A stretch of 38,143 nt of DNA from CAYNLK01 sp964398055 (GCA_964398055.1 CAYNLK010000057.1:1-38143), one strand, 5' to 3'. Shown: positions 24,344 to 32,577, counted from the first letter of the stretch. The notes: generated from the sequence alone by a model not told the origin. Translations and numbers: made by a program.

Positions 24344-25492
24344 ATGGACATCTGGAGCTATGGCACGCCAACCGGCCGCCGCGAGCGGGTGCTCAAAGCT
24401 ATTCAGCACCAGGAAACCGACTTTGTACCTTACAATTTTCACGCCATCCCCCAGGTTTACCAAACCCTCCAGGATTATTACGGCCTGAACAGCAGCCTGG
24501 AAGTGGCCGACTTCATCGGCAACCACATCGTCAAGATTGGCTCCGACTTCAACTACAACCCCTGGGGCCAGGAGATTCAGGAAGTCCGGCTGACCCCCAG
24601 CGGCGGGCCGGTCTACACCAACCTCGACGCCGCCGGCGCGCTCCACACCGACGAGTTCGGTTGCGTTTGGGATCGCACCTCGGGGATGCCCCACCCGGTA
24701 GCCTACCCGCTGGAAGAGGATTACACCCTGCTGGACAAGTACGCCATCCCCGACCCCTATCGAGCCGGCCGCTTTGACCAGGCCAAAGCTCTGGCCAACC
24801 GCTGGCGCAACAAAGCCTTCATCTTCGGCAAGCTGGGTATGGTTTTGTTCGAGCGGGCCTGGAGCATCCGGGGCATGGTCAACCTGTTCACCGACATGCT
24901 CGACCGGCCCCAGTTCGTTGACGATCTGCTGGACCGCATCGTCTACGAGTGGAACCTGCCCATCATCGACCAGCAAATCGCCCTCGGCGTGGACGGCTTC
25001 TACTTTGCCGACGATTGGGGTTCCAAGACCGGCCTGATGTTTAGCCCCAAGATGTGGCGGCGCTTCATCAAACCGCGGCTGGCCCTCATTTACGACCATT
25101 GCCACCAGGCCGGGGTTTACGTCGGCCAGCACTCCGACGGCAACATTGTCGAAATCTTTCCGGATTTGATCGAAATTGGTCTGGACGTCTTCAATCCGCT
25201 CGAACCGGCGGCGATGGACATTCTGGAGATGAAGCGGCGTTTTGGCGACAAAGTCACCTTTTACGGCGGCGTTGACGTGGAGCGGACCCTGCCTTTTGGT
25301 ACGCCGGATGAGGTTCGGGCCGAGGTCCGGGAGCGGGCGGCGACCCTTGGCCGGGGCGGCGGCTACATCCTGCAAACCACCCACACCATGCTCTTCGACG
25401 TGCCGCTGGCCAACTTAACGGCTTACATCGAAGCCGTGCGCGGCCTGGCCGGTTTAGAGACGCCTCGCCCCAACGGTAAAGGACAGGCTTGA
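24344..25492 (+). CDS. URO-D/MtaA-superfamily protein of a sugar locus (copy 2)
   Basis: Second TIM-barrel protein of this superfamily, 382 residues from ATG 24344; TTG 24332, seven bases after AGGA, is an equally possible start. It has TGRRERVLKAIQHQETDFVPYNF, ADDWGSKTGLMFSPKMWRRFIKPRL, GQHSDGNIVEIFPDLIEIGLDVFNPLEP and FYGGVDVERTLPFGTPDEV. As in copy 1 the histidine of the zinc motif is kept (HSD) but the cysteine is absent. It is clearly diverged from copy 1, so the two probably have different substrates. It is 3 bp upstream of the polyol dehydrogenase. Confidence 0.86.
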   Translation: MDIWSYGTPTGRRERVLKAIQHQETDFVPYNFHAIPQVYQTLQDYYGLNSSLEVADFIGNHIVKIGSDFNYNPWGQEIQEVRLTPSGGPVYTNLDAAGALHTDEFGCVWDRTSGMPHPVAYPLEEDYTLLDKYAIPDPYRAGRFDQAKALANRWRNKAFIFGKLGMVLFERAWSIRGMVNLFTDMLDRPQFVDDLLDRIVYEWNLPIIDQQIALGVDGFYFADDWGSKTGLMFSPKMWRRFIKPRLALIYDHCHQAGVYVGQHSDGNIVEIFPDLIEIGLDVFNPLEPAAMDILEMKRRFGDKVTFYGGVDVERTLPFGTPDEVRAEVRERAATLGRGGGYILQTTHTMLFDVPLANLTAYIEAVRGLAGLETPRPNGKGQA

Positions 25493-25495
25493 GCG

Positions 25496-26812
25496 ATGGC
25501 GTTAACCGGCAGCCGAACTTACGTGGGCTTTGGCTTTGGAGCGATCCAGGCCGGCCTCTTTTTGTATGAAGCGTTCCAATCGGGCAATTTTGACCGGCTG
25601 GTGGTGGCCGAAGTTGTGCCGGAAGTGGTCGCGGCCGTTCGCCGGGCCGGCGGCCATTTCACGGTCAACATCGCCCAGGCCGACCGGGTCGAGCAGGCTG
25701 ATGTGGGGCCGGTCGAGCTTGAAGACCCGGCCAGCGAGGCCGGCCGGCGCCGGCTGATCGAGGCGATTGCCGCAGCCGAGGAGATCGGCACGGCCATTCC
25801 CAGCGTGGCCTACTACGCCTCAGCCGGACCGGGTAGCCTGCACCGGCTGCTGGCTGCAGGCCTGCGGCTGAAAGTGACCCAAAACGGTCCCCGGGCCGTG
25901 ATCTACGCCGCCGAAAACCACAACCACGCCGCCGAGATTTTGCAGGAGCAGGTCTTTGCCGAAATTCCGGCCGGGGAACGGGCTGCCGTCCGGGCGCGGG
26001 TGCGCTTTCTCAATACCGTCATCGGCAAAATGAGCGGGGTGGTGACCGCCCCGGCCGAAATCGACAGCCAGGGTCTCGCCCGCACCACGCCCGACTCGGA
26101 CAGGGCTTTTCTGGTGGAGGCGTTCAATCGTATCCTCATCTCCCAAATCCGCTTCGACGGCGAGCCACCTTTCCGGCGGGGTATCGAGGTCTTTGAAGAA
26201 AAGGCCGATCTCCTGCCCTTTGAAGAAGCCAAGCTCTACGGTCACAACGCCACCCACGCCCTGGCCGCTTATCTGGCCGCCGTTCGCGGCGTCGACTATA
26301 TTGCCGATTTACGGGCCACGCCGGACATTATGGATTTTCTGCGGGCAGCCTTCATCGAGGAATCGGGCGCAGCCTTGATTCACAAATATGCCGGTTTCGA
26401 CCCGCTCTTTACCGGCGAAGGCTATCGCTGGTATGCCAACGACCTGCTGGTACGGATGACCAACCCTTTCCTGCGCGACTCGGTGGAGCGGGTTGGCCGC
26501 GACCCTCAACGCAAGCTGGGCTGGGATGACCGGCTTATCGGCGTCATCCGCCTGGCCCTGGAGCAGAATGTCGAACCCCGGCGCTACGCAGTTGGGGCGG
26601 CGGCGGCCCTGGCCACCCTCGATCGAGCGGCTCTAGACCCCGCCAAACCCGTAGCCGATTGGCTTGTCCCGCTGTGGCAGCCGGCTGCGCCAGCACCAGC
26701 GGAGCAGGCCGCGGTGCTCGCCCTGATCGAGACCGGCCGAACCAGGCTGAGATGCTGGATTGACTCCGGCTTCAGCGATTTGGAGCGGGTTTTGCAGGAG
26801 ATTTATCAGTAA
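25496..26812 (+). CDS. Mannitol-dehydrogenase-family polyol oxidoreductase
   Basis: NAD-dependent long-chain polyol dehydrogenase (mannitol-1-phosphate dehydrogenase/mannitol dehydrogenase superfamily), 438 residues. The N-terminal Rossmann loop is GFGFGAIQAGLF; the catalytic K-x4-N-x2-H motif is KLYGHNATH. It probably interconverts a sugar alcohol or its phosphate with the ketose. ATG lies 3 bases after the URO-D stop, within one operon. With the xylulokinase downstream, a pentitol or hexitol to ketose to ketose-phosphate route is plausible, but the substrate cannot be fixed from sequence. Confidence 0.87.
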   Translation: MALTGSRTYVGFGFGAIQAGLFLYEAFQSGNFDRLVVAEVVPEVVAAVRRAGGHFTVNIAQADRVEQADVGPVELEDPASEAGRRRLIEAIAAAEEIGTAIPSVAYYASAGPGSLHRLLAAGLRLKVTQNGPRAVIYAAENHNHAAEILQEQVFAEIPAGERAAVRARVRFLNTVIGKMSGVVTAPAEIDSQGLARTTPDSDRAFLVEAFNRILISQIRFDGEPPFRRGIEVFEEKADLLPFEEAKLYGHNATHALAAYLAAVRGVDYIADLRATPDIMDFLRAAFIEESGAALIHKYAGFDPLFTGEGYRWYANDLLVRMTNPFLRDSVERVGRDPQRKLGWDDRLIGVIRLALEQNVEPRRYAVGAAAALATLDRAALDPAKPVADWLVPLWQPAAPAPAEQAAVLALIETGRTRLRCWIDSGFSDLERVLQEIYQ

Positions 26813-26990
26813 TCAGTGAACAGTCAACAGTGATCAGTCAAAAGCAACCAACTGTTAGATCAACTGACCACTGACCACTGATAACTGACCACTGATAACT
26901 GACCACTAATAACTAATAATAACTAATAACTAATAACTAATAACTAATAACTAATAACTAATAACTGATAACTACCTTAAAAGGAGACAA
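26813..26990. repeat. Low-complexity AT-rich tandem repeats (CTAATAA, TGACCACTGATAAC)
   Basis: The gap before xylB consists of short direct repeats: several TGACCACTGATAAC-like units, then about eight ACTAATA units. It shows no CRISPR organisation and no gene. An AAAAGGAG site at its end serves xylB. Confidence 0.9.
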
Positions 26991-26992
26991 CT

Positions 26993-28492
26993 ATGGCTTA
27001 CTTCTTAGGCATCGACTCATCCACCACGGGCGTTAAGGCCCTGCTCATTGACGATAAAGGCGCGGTGGCTGGCGCCGCCACCACCGAGCTGCCGCTGTCT
27101 ACCCCCAAACCGCTTTGGAGCGAACAGAATCCGGCGGATTGGTGGAACGGCGCGGTTACCAGTATTCGCCGGGTCTTGGCCGAAAGCGGCCGATCTGGCC
27201 AGGATGTCGCCGCCATTGGTCTGACCGGCCAGATGCACGGCCTGACCCTGCTCGACGAGGCCGGCGAGGTGCTGCGCCCGGCCATCCTCTGGAACGACCA
27301 GCGCACCGGGGCCGAGTGCGATGACATCCGCGCCCGGCTGGGCAAAGCCCGTTTGATACAGATCACCGGCAACGACGCCCTGACCGGCTTCACCGCGCCC
27401 AAGATTCTGTGGGTGCGCAAAAATGAGCCGGAGGTGTTTGCCAAAGCCAGGCACATCCTGTTACCTAAGGATTATGTCCGCTTTAAGCTAACCGGCGATT
27501 ATGCCGTGGACAAGGCTGACGGCGCCGGGATGCTCTTGTTTGACCTGGCCCGGCGTGATTGGTCGGCCGAGGTGTTGGAAAAGTTGGAAATCCCGGCGGA
27601 GTGGTTGCCCAAAACTTACGAGGGACCGGCCGTGACTGGCCAGATTTCGGCTGAGGCGGCCGCGGCGACCGGTTTGCAAGCGGGCACCCCCGTAGTCGGC
27701 GGCGGCGGCGACCAGGCGGCCCAGGCAGTCGGCGTTGGCGTGGTGCAGCCGGGCATCATTGCCCTGACCCTGGGCACCTCCGGAGTGATCTTTGCCAGCA
27801 CGCCGGAGCCGTTCATCGAGCCGGAGGGACGGCTGCACGCTTTCTGCCATTCCGTGCCGGACCGCTGGCACCTGATGGGGGTGATGCTGTCGGCCGCGGG
27901 CAGCCTGCGCTGGTACCGGGATACGGTCGCCGCCGGAACCGACTTCGACGCGCTGCTGGCCCCCAGCGCGGCCGTGCCGCCCGGCAGCGAGGGGTTGCTC
28001 TTTCTGCCCTACCTCACCGGCGAGCGGACGCCTCACCCCGACCCGCTGGTCCGGGGCGCTTTTGCCGGGCTGACCGTGCGCCACGGCCAGGCCCACCTGA
28101 CCCGGGCCGTGCTGGAAGGGGTGGCCTTTGGCCTGCGCGACAGCTTTGAACTGATGAAATCGGCCGGGCTGGCCGAGATCAAGCAGGTGCGGGTATCCGG
28201 CGGCGGGGCCAAGAGTCCGCTGTGGCGGCAAATTCTGGCCGACGTCCTCGGCGCGGAGCTGGTCACGGTCAACACCACCGAGGGCGCGGCGTACGGCGCG
28301 GCTTTGCTGGCCGGCGTCGGAGCCGGGGCCTGGCCGGATGTCGATACAGCCTGCGCGGCCTGCATCAGCGTCACCGGCTCGACCGCGCCCCGGCCGGCTG
28401 TGGTGGCCAAATATGAGCCGCTGTATGCCCAGTACCGGGCGCTTTACCCGGCGCTCAAAGAGATTTCGCACAATTTGAGCCATTTGGCCTGA
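26993..28492 (+). CDS. xylB: Xylulokinase
   Basis: Phosphorylates D-xylulose to xylulose 5-phosphate. The 499-residue length is typical. Motifs are FLGIDSSTTGVKALLID (phosphate loop), LTGQMHGLTLLD and AILWNDQRTGAECDDI (xylulokinase signature region), GGGGDQAAQAVGVG with the catalytic aspartate, LTLGTSGVIFA and VSGGGAKSPLWRQILADVLG. AAAAGGAG precedes the ATG. It closes the sugar locus and gives a product handled by the epimerase at 246. It is the second FGGY kinase in the locus, distinct from the one at 10305. Confidence 0.96.
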   Translation: MAYFLGIDSSTTGVKALLIDDKGAVAGAATTELPLSTPKPLWSEQNPADWWNGAVTSIRRVLAESGRSGQDVAAIGLTGQMHGLTLLDEAGEVLRPAILWNDQRTGAECDDIRARLGKARLIQITGNDALTGFTAPKILWVRKNEPEVFAKARHILLPKDYVRFKLTGDYAVDKADGAGMLLFDLARRDWSAEVLEKLEIPAEWLPKTYEGPAVTGQISAEAAAATGLQAGTPVVGGGGDQAAQAVGVGVVQPGIIALTLGTSGVIFASTPEPFIEPEGRLHAFCHSVPDRWHLMGVMLSAAGSLRWYRDTVAAGTDFDALLAPSAAVPPGSEGLLFLPYLTGERTPHPDPLVRGAFAGLTVRHGQAHLTRAVLEGVAFGLRDSFELMKSAGLAEIKQVRVSGGGAKSPLWRQILADVLGAELVTVNTTEGAAYGAALLAGVGAGAWPDVDTACAACISVTGSTAPRPAVVAKYEPLYAQYRALYPALKEISHNLSHLA

Positions 28493-28669
28493 GCACAGCC
28501 CAACTTATCCAAAGAGACCCTATTTGATAACGAGTACTCGGTCTGTCCAACTCCGGAAGTTCGCTGTACGCTCCCCTTCTACAGCGTTCACTTTTCTTAC
28601 GAGATCACTTTTCAGAAAGTTCGATGAAACTCTATCAATGGGGTCTGCTCTGCCACGGCCAAATGATAA

Positions 28670-28785
28670 GGGTGTGACTAATTTCAGTTGTAGAGGCGTT
28701 CGGCGAACGCCCAAATTGGGCCAACCAACCAGGGCGAATGCCACGCCAAGCGGCCCCTACATTAAAACTCATTTTGGTCACACCC
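28670..28785. repeat. MITE-like nested inverted repeat
   Basis: Outer 9-base arms GGGTGTGAC/GTCACACCC (28670-28678, 28777-28785) enclose inner TGTAG(A/G)GGC/GCCCCTACA arms and a central GGCGTTCGGCGAACGCC dyad. It lies in the 304-bp gene-free gap between xylB and the ferritin-like gene. No coding potential is supported in the gap. Confidence 0.6.
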
Positions 28786-28796
28786 AAATGATGAGA

Positions 28797-29219
28797 TTAC
28801 TCCATACCTTTCAACAGGCGACGCAGTTCCCGGGCGTGCCCGGCCTCATCGGCCGCCATCTCCTCCAATTTGAGTTTCAACTCAACTTCGCCCAATTCGT
28901 CGGCCAATTGGGCGTGCTCGACATAGTTCTCGACGTCCTGCAATTCCATCTGTACATCCAACTCCAGCATCCCCTTGAGGTCGGCCGGTTTGGCAAACTC
29001 TTTGGGCGTGGTGGTCGGTTCGCCGCCGAGGTCCACGATAACGTCGGTTAGAAAGGCGGCGTGGCCCAGTTCGTCCTGAGCTTCCTCCTGGAAAAGTTCC
29101 CGCAGTTCAGCCCCAAGCAGCCCAAAGCTTTTACCGGCCTGATAGGTGTAGCGAATGATCGTGCCCCATTCGGCCGCCAAATCCTCATTCAACCCACGAA
29201 TCAATGCTTCTTTTGACAT
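28797..29219 (-). CDS. Ferritin-like diiron-domain protein
   Basis: Four-helix ferritin-like protein of 140 residues, possibly iron storage or oxidative-stress protection. Diiron ligands are suggested by EDLAAEWGTIIRY (first helix), EEAQDELGHA and EEMAADEAGHAREL (E-x-x-H-type motifs in helices 2 and 4). AGGAG precedes the ATG. It follows the SufC/SufB genes on the same strand, suggesting it is part of an iron/Fe-S response unit. It resembles bacterioferritin-like or Dps-like proteins, but no heme-ligand methionine can be assigned with confidence. Confidence 0.87.
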   Translation of the reverse strand: MSKEALIRGLNEDLAAEWGTIIRYTYQAGKSFGLLGAELRELFQEEAQDELGHAAFLTDVIVDLGGEPTTTPKEFAKPADLKGMLELDVQMELQDVENYVEHAQLADELGEVELKLKLEEMAADEAGHARELRRLLKGME

Positions 29220-29251
29220 GACAAATTCTCCTTTCAGAAATTGACTTAAGT

Positions 29252-29863
29252 TTAACGTTCCTCACCATGACCGGCTAACTCGGCGATTTCGGCAATCCGG
29301 GCGTCCAGTTCCGGGCCAAGCCCGGTGATGTCGGCGTCTAAAAAAACCCGGATGATCATCGAGATGGCCTCCCGTTCTGTCATGCCCCGCGACTGCAAAT
29401 ATTCAACCTGTTCCGGGGCGATCTTGCCGATGCTGGCCTCGTGGCTCATCCGCGCCTCCGGATGCAGTCCTCTCAGCCCAGGTATTGACTCGATGAAACC
29501 CTCTGCTTTGGCGTCCACGACCATTCCGGCGCAATCTACGTGCGCCCGGCACCTGGCCCGGCCGATCAACAAACCGCGTTGGTACATTTGCCCGCCCGTG
29601 CAGACCCCGCGATGGGCCAATTCGGCGCTGGTGTCGTTGGCATTGAGATAGATGGCGCCACCGGTGTCAATGGTAGCCCCAGCCGAACCCAGGATGATGG
29701 TAGTGTATTTGGCCGAAGCTCCGGCCCCATTCAGCCAAGTTTGGGGGTTACTTTCAATGCGCCGCGCCGGCCCGGCCGCAGTGAGACGTAATTGCTGACA
29801 AACATCCCCCCTTCGGCCACAATCGTGCCGGAACAGGGCCGGACGATGACCTCCGCGCCCCAA
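29252..29863 (-). CDS. sufB: SufB/SufD family protein, C-terminal part (frameshifted)
   Basis: C-terminal half of an Fe-S scaffold protein, continuing the one starting at 30384. Homologous sequence begins at RRIESNPQTWLNGAGASAKYTTIIL (about 29785) and runs through GGAIYLNAND, the conserved CRAHVDCAGMVVDAKAEG segment, HEASIGKI and a C-terminus rich in AEIAELAG. The first 25 or so residues of this open frame are out-of-frame translation of the upstream gene, so no true start is present. With the upstream part it would make a protein of about 375 residues, a normal length for compact SufBD proteins. Confidence 0.8.
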   Translation of the reverse strand: MGRGGHRPALFRHDCGRRGDVCQQLRLTAAGPARRIESNPQTWLNGAGASAKYTTIILGSAGATIDTGGAIYLNANDTSAELAHRGVCTGGQMYQRGLLIGRARCRAHVDCAGMVVDAKAEGFIESIPGLRGLHPEARMSHEASIGKIAPEQVEYLQSRGMTEREAISMIIRVFLDADITGLGPELDARIAEIAELAGHGEER

Positions 29864-30384
29864 CTGTGGACCATCGTATTGGTGAACTTGGCCTTCTTCC
29901 CGATATAGTGCTCGCTCACGGCATAGTGAACCCCGTCTTGCACGTCAAGTTTGGTCAGACAGCCGGTGATCAAGTTCAGTTCGGCCTCCTCTTCCAGGAT
30001 GACGATGTTATGAATGAGCTGGGCCACATTGCCATGGGACATATACAGGCCGGCTTGGGCGGGCGCGGTCAGCTTGGTGCCTTGCTTAACCCAGATGAAA
30101 AAGCCCTGCGGCTCTGATTGAGAGCTGACTTCGGCGGTGACCTCATCCAGATCGGGCCGGACCGCCTGCCAGTAGTACTTTTCCCGCAGCCAGTTATACT
30201 GGCTGAGCGCCTTGGCCAGGGGCAACATCTCCAGACCCGGTCTGTGGACATAGACACACAGGGGCAGCAGGTTGCGTTGGATAAAGGTGGCCGAGCGGGT
30301 GTTGTTGCGAACATCGACGCCGACTGCCGCCAAGTCAGCCGCGTCTGTTGGTTCTAGCTGGTCTATTGCCGCTAACTGACTCAT
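29731..30384 (-). CDS. sufB: SufB/SufD family protein, N-terminal part (frameshifted)
   Basis: N-terminal part of the Fe-S cluster scaffold partner of SufC. The start overlaps the sufC stop (ATGA). It shows GVDVRNNTRSATFIQRN, then beta-helix sequence HNIVILEEEAELNLITGC and GGMFVSNYVSLRP. After SLRPG the frame runs into unrelated residues (RRGALKVTPKLG) and stops at 29731, while the continuation (ARRIESNPQTW) is in another frame. The break is in a very GC-rich run at about 29760-29785. A one-base sequencing error or a real inactivating indel are both possible. No programmed slippery site is apparent. Confidence 0.82.
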   Translation of the reverse strand: MSQLAAIDQLEPTDAADLAAVGVDVRNNTRSATFIQRNLLPLCVYVHRPGLEMLPLAKALSQYNWLREKYYWQAVRPDLDEVTAEVSSQSEPQGFFIWVKQGTKLTAPAQAGLYMSHGNVAQLIHNIVILEEEAELNLITGCLTKLDVQDGVHYAVSEHYIGKKAKFTNTMVHSWGAEVIVRPCSGTIVAEGGMFVSNYVSLRPGRRGALKVTPKLG

Positions 30385-31145
30385 AAGTCATATGCTCCTT
30401 CCCGGATGCAACGGGCGCACTCTTCATACCCGTGCTGGCGGATAATGTCGAGAATAAGCTGGGGGTTGCCGGAACAGGCGATGGCGCCGTTGAGCATAAT
30501 ATGGGCTTTGTCGGCCTGGACATAATCCAGGATGTGGCCGGTATGGGTGATAATCAGCCCTGCTCGTCGTTTCACCGGGCAATCCGAACCTTGAACGAAA
30601 AGGGTATTGATCATTTCCCCGACAATGGCCAGGGATTCCAGATCGACACCGGAGTCTGGTTCGTCCATCATGGCCAGTTTGGGTTGGCTGACCAGCAATT
30701 GTAAGAGTTCAGAACGCTTGATTTCGCCGCCAGACAGGCCACGGTTGATGTCACGTCCCAGAAATGAAGTCATCTGGGCCTTACTGGCCAACATTTCTAT
30801 CTCGACGGACCGCTCCGGGCTATGGACGGTGGCATAGTCCAGCACGTGCCTCAGTTTGACCCCGGCCATGGTCGGCGGGCGCTGCTGGGCCACGCTCAGG
30901 CCAAGCCGGGCCCGTTCGGTGATATCCAGATCAGTGATGTCCTGCCCATCAAAGAGGATTTGACCATGGGTGACGCGGTAGACGCTAAAGCCCATGATGG
31001 CCATCATCAGCGAGGTTTTGCCACTGCCGTTGGGTCCCAGCAGCGTGTGGACTTCACCAGCGGGGATAACCAGGTTGACCCCGTGCAGAAGCTCTTGCCC
31101 ATCCACCGCGACCCAGAGATCCCTGATTTCTAAGAGATTGGTCAT
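30381..31145 (-). CDS. sufC: Fe-S cluster assembly ATPase SufC
   Basis: ABC-type ATPase that drives Fe-S assembly on SufB/D in the cytosol. The 254 residues include Walker A LLGPNGSGKTSL, the SufC-type LSGGEIKRSELLQLL signature and Walker B LAMMDEPDSGVDLES, followed by IITHTGHILDYVQAD. GAGGAG precedes ATG 31145. First gene of the Suf unit; its stop overlaps the sufB start. A SufBC-only system of this kind is common in anaerobes and thought to be ancestral. Confidence 0.94.
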   Translation of the reverse strand: MTNLLEIRDLWVAVDGQELLHGVNLVIPAGEVHTLLGPNGSGKTSLMMAIMGFSVYRVTHGQILFDGQDITDLDITERARLGLSVAQQRPPTMAGVKLRHVLDYATVHSPERSVEIEMLASKAQMTSFLGRDINRGLSGGEIKRSELLQLLVSQPKLAMMDEPDSGVDLESLAIVGEMINTLFVQGSDCPVKRRAGLIITHTGHILDYVQADKAHIMLNGAIACSGNPQLILDIIRQHGYEECARCIREGAYDL

Positions 31146-31165
31146 GAGCCGCTCCTCGAAAATAG

Positions 31166-31225
31166 CCGATAGGCCGGGGGGCTTGGGGGGTGTCCCCCCT
31201 TCTTCCCTCTACTTTCGTCTATCGG
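31166..31225. repeat. Nested inverted repeat upstream of sufC
   Basis: CCGATAG/CTATCGG outer arms (31166-31172, 31219-31225) enclose a perfect GGGGGG-TGT-CCCCCC stem (31185-31199). Related in style to the C-run element within the glycosyltransferase gene. It lies in the leader of sufC, on the minus strand. Confidence 0.65.
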
Positions 31226-31269
31226 TGGTGAGTCGTAAGGTTCGTGACAACTCCTAACGTATTGCGAGA

Positions 31270-31650
31270 TTAGTCATGGTGATGATGGCGCTGGCTCTCG
31301 GCGCACGGGCTGGCCCCGCGAAGATTGCCCGCCAGGTAAGCCTGGATGGCCTGCTGCACCGTCCCCGCCGCGCCGGTGGCCACGTCGATGCCGAATTCTT
31401 CAAAAAAACCTACGGCCCGGTGGCCCATCCCGCCGGTCAGCATCACGTTGGCCCCCTGCGCTTTAATAAAGGCCGGAATCTGGCCCGGCGCGTGGTTATG
31501 AGCATACGGGTTGTCGATGGCTTGGATCGATTTGACCTCATTGTCCTCGATCTCGGCCAGGGTAAAGTAGGCGCAGCGACCGAAATGCTCACTGACGGCG
31601 CTGTGCAGACCAGTATTGTCCAGGGTTGAGATAGCGATACGGATGTTCAT
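31270..31650 (-). CDS. NifX/NifB-type Fe-Mo cluster-binding domain protein (copy 1)
   Basis: A 126-residue protein of the dinitrogenase iron-molybdenum cofactor biosynthesis family, which binds metal clusters in transit. ATG 31650 starts MNIRIAIST; the open frame upstream is not family-like. HFGRCAYF, NPYAHNHAPGQIPAFI and GGMGHRAVGFFEEFGI are the conserved segments. The tail CAESQRHHHHD is histidine-rich with a cysteine, so metal binding is likely. No nitrogenase genes are present, so it probably serves another metalloenzyme or general metal trafficking. Confidence 0.9.
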   Translation of the reverse strand: MNIRIAISTLDNTGLHSAVSEHFGRCAYFTLAEIEDNEVKSIQAIDNPYAHNHAPGQIPAFIKAQGANVMLTGGMGHRAVGFFEEFGIDVATGAAGTVQQAIQAYLAGNLRGASPCAESQRHHHHD

Positions 31651-31672
31651 AGGTTTGTTCTCCTTGGCTAAT

Positions 31673-32074
31673 TTAAGCTGAGTGTTGAGAATGATTATGG
31701 ATACTACGCTTAAGGGTGGGCGCGCTGAGAATTTCCAGCTCGCCCCGTTGTAACCTGACCAGGGCCTCACCGGCCGACAGCCGGCGGGCCAGGGCTACCT
31801 GGCGTTTGAGGGATTGGACTAACTCAAAGGCGTGGGGGCCGATATTCCCGGTAATGAAAAGTTCCGCCCCCTGGCCAACCAGTTGGGGAATGATGGCGTG
31901 AGCTTCATCGTGCTGCCCGTGGTGATCTGTTTCATTATGATGGTGTTCCTCGTTGGCAATGACCTGCACCTGCATAGTAGCGGTATTGACCAAAAGATAA
32001 TAGGGGGCGTGCCCAAAGCGTTTGGCTACCAGGCTATCCAGGGTGGGGCCATTAGCGGCGATAACGATGTTCAC
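31673..32074 (-). CDS. NifX/NifB-type Fe-Mo cluster-binding domain protein (copy 2)
   Basis: Diverged paralogue of 133 residues directly upstream of copy 1. It has RFGHAPYYLLVNT, a histidine-rich insertion (EEHHHNETDHHGQHDEAH) in place of the short NPYAHNH loop, GAELFITGNIGPHAFELV and a further histidine-rich tail (HNHSQHS). The loop adds about eight histidines, stronger metal-binding potential than copy 1. GGAG lies before the ATG. Probably forms a pair with copy 1. Confidence 0.87.
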   Translation of the reverse strand: MNIVIAANGPTLDSLVAKRFGHAPYYLLVNTATMQVQVIANEEHHHNETDHHGQHDEAHAIIPQLVGQGAELFITGNIGPHAFELVQSLKRQVALARRLSAGEALVRLQRGELEILSAPTLKRSIHNHSQHSA

Positions 32075-32141
32075 TATCCTTCACTCCTTTTAGATTTTTA
32101 GAATACCGGCACATTGTCATAACCAACGTCTGACACCGGCT

Positions 32142-32570
32142 TTATACACTAACTAACCAGCCCTGCCCAAACTGCTCGGCCAGCATCCGTTCTTCGGCCT
32201 GGATGAAGACCCGATCTATCAAGATAACAAAGATAGGAATCACCAGCCAGGGCGTCAGCGAGCCTGGCATAACGGCGACGCCGAGAAGAATGAGGACAAA
32301 GCCCAGATACATCGGATGGCGACTGATTCGAAACACCCCCGTTGTGATCAAAGTAGTTGACGCTTCAAACGGTTTGACCGTTGTCCCGGCCCGCTGAAAA
32401 GCTCGATCAGCCGCGATGTTGAGATTGATCCCCGCGGCCAGCGGAATGAGGCCGGTCAGCCGCCACAGTCCGGGTACGATTTGGGTCAGCGGCGCTAGCC
32501 AATGCAACGCGATCATCACCAGGATGGCAAGCAACAAGTAAGTCGGTGGTTGTAGTTTCTTACTGGTCAT
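32142..32570 (-). CDS. ICMT/PEMT-like membrane methyltransferase family protein
   Basis: Small integral membrane protein (142 residues, about four hydrophobic segments) of the isoprenylcysteine carboxyl methyltransferase/phospholipid methyltransferase-like family. The conserved cytoplasmic segment is GVFRISRHPMYLGFVLILLG, followed by a C-terminal EERMLAEQFG motif that binds cofactor. The substrate in bacteria is generally unknown. It starts 7 bases after the stop of the metallo-beta-lactamase-fold gene, so belongs to the same transcript. Confidence 0.87.
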   Translation of the reverse strand: MTSKKLQPPTYLLLAILVMIALHWLAPLTQIVPGLWRLTGLIPLAAGINLNIAADRAFQRAGTTVKPFEASTTLITTGVFRISRHPMYLGFVLILLGVAVMPGSLTPWLVIPIFVILIDRVFIQAEERMLAEQFGQGWLVSV

Positions 32571-32577
32571 AGCTACC

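Noticed and set aside
26813..26990. Possible CRISPR array
   Set aside because: The units are 7-14 bp direct repeats without unique spacers and there are no cas genes.
9001..28492. Sulfoquinovose (sulfo-EMP/ED) degradation locus
   Set aside because: No sulfoquinovosidase, SF/SFP aldolase or sulfolactaldehyde enzymes are present; the kinases are FGGY-type and the sulfur genes are of the selenium/persulfide type.
28520..28744. Minus-strand open frame of 74 codons between xylB and the ferritin-like gene
   Set aside because: Overlaps the nested inverted repeat; no homology signal or ribosome binding site.
30340..30384. Independent start of sufB away from sufC
   Set aside because: The ATGA overlap with sufC and lack of another binding site favour coupled translation.
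31270..32074. Part of a nitrogenase cofactor (nif) cluster
   Set aside because: Only NifX-like domains are present; nifHDKENB are not in the window.
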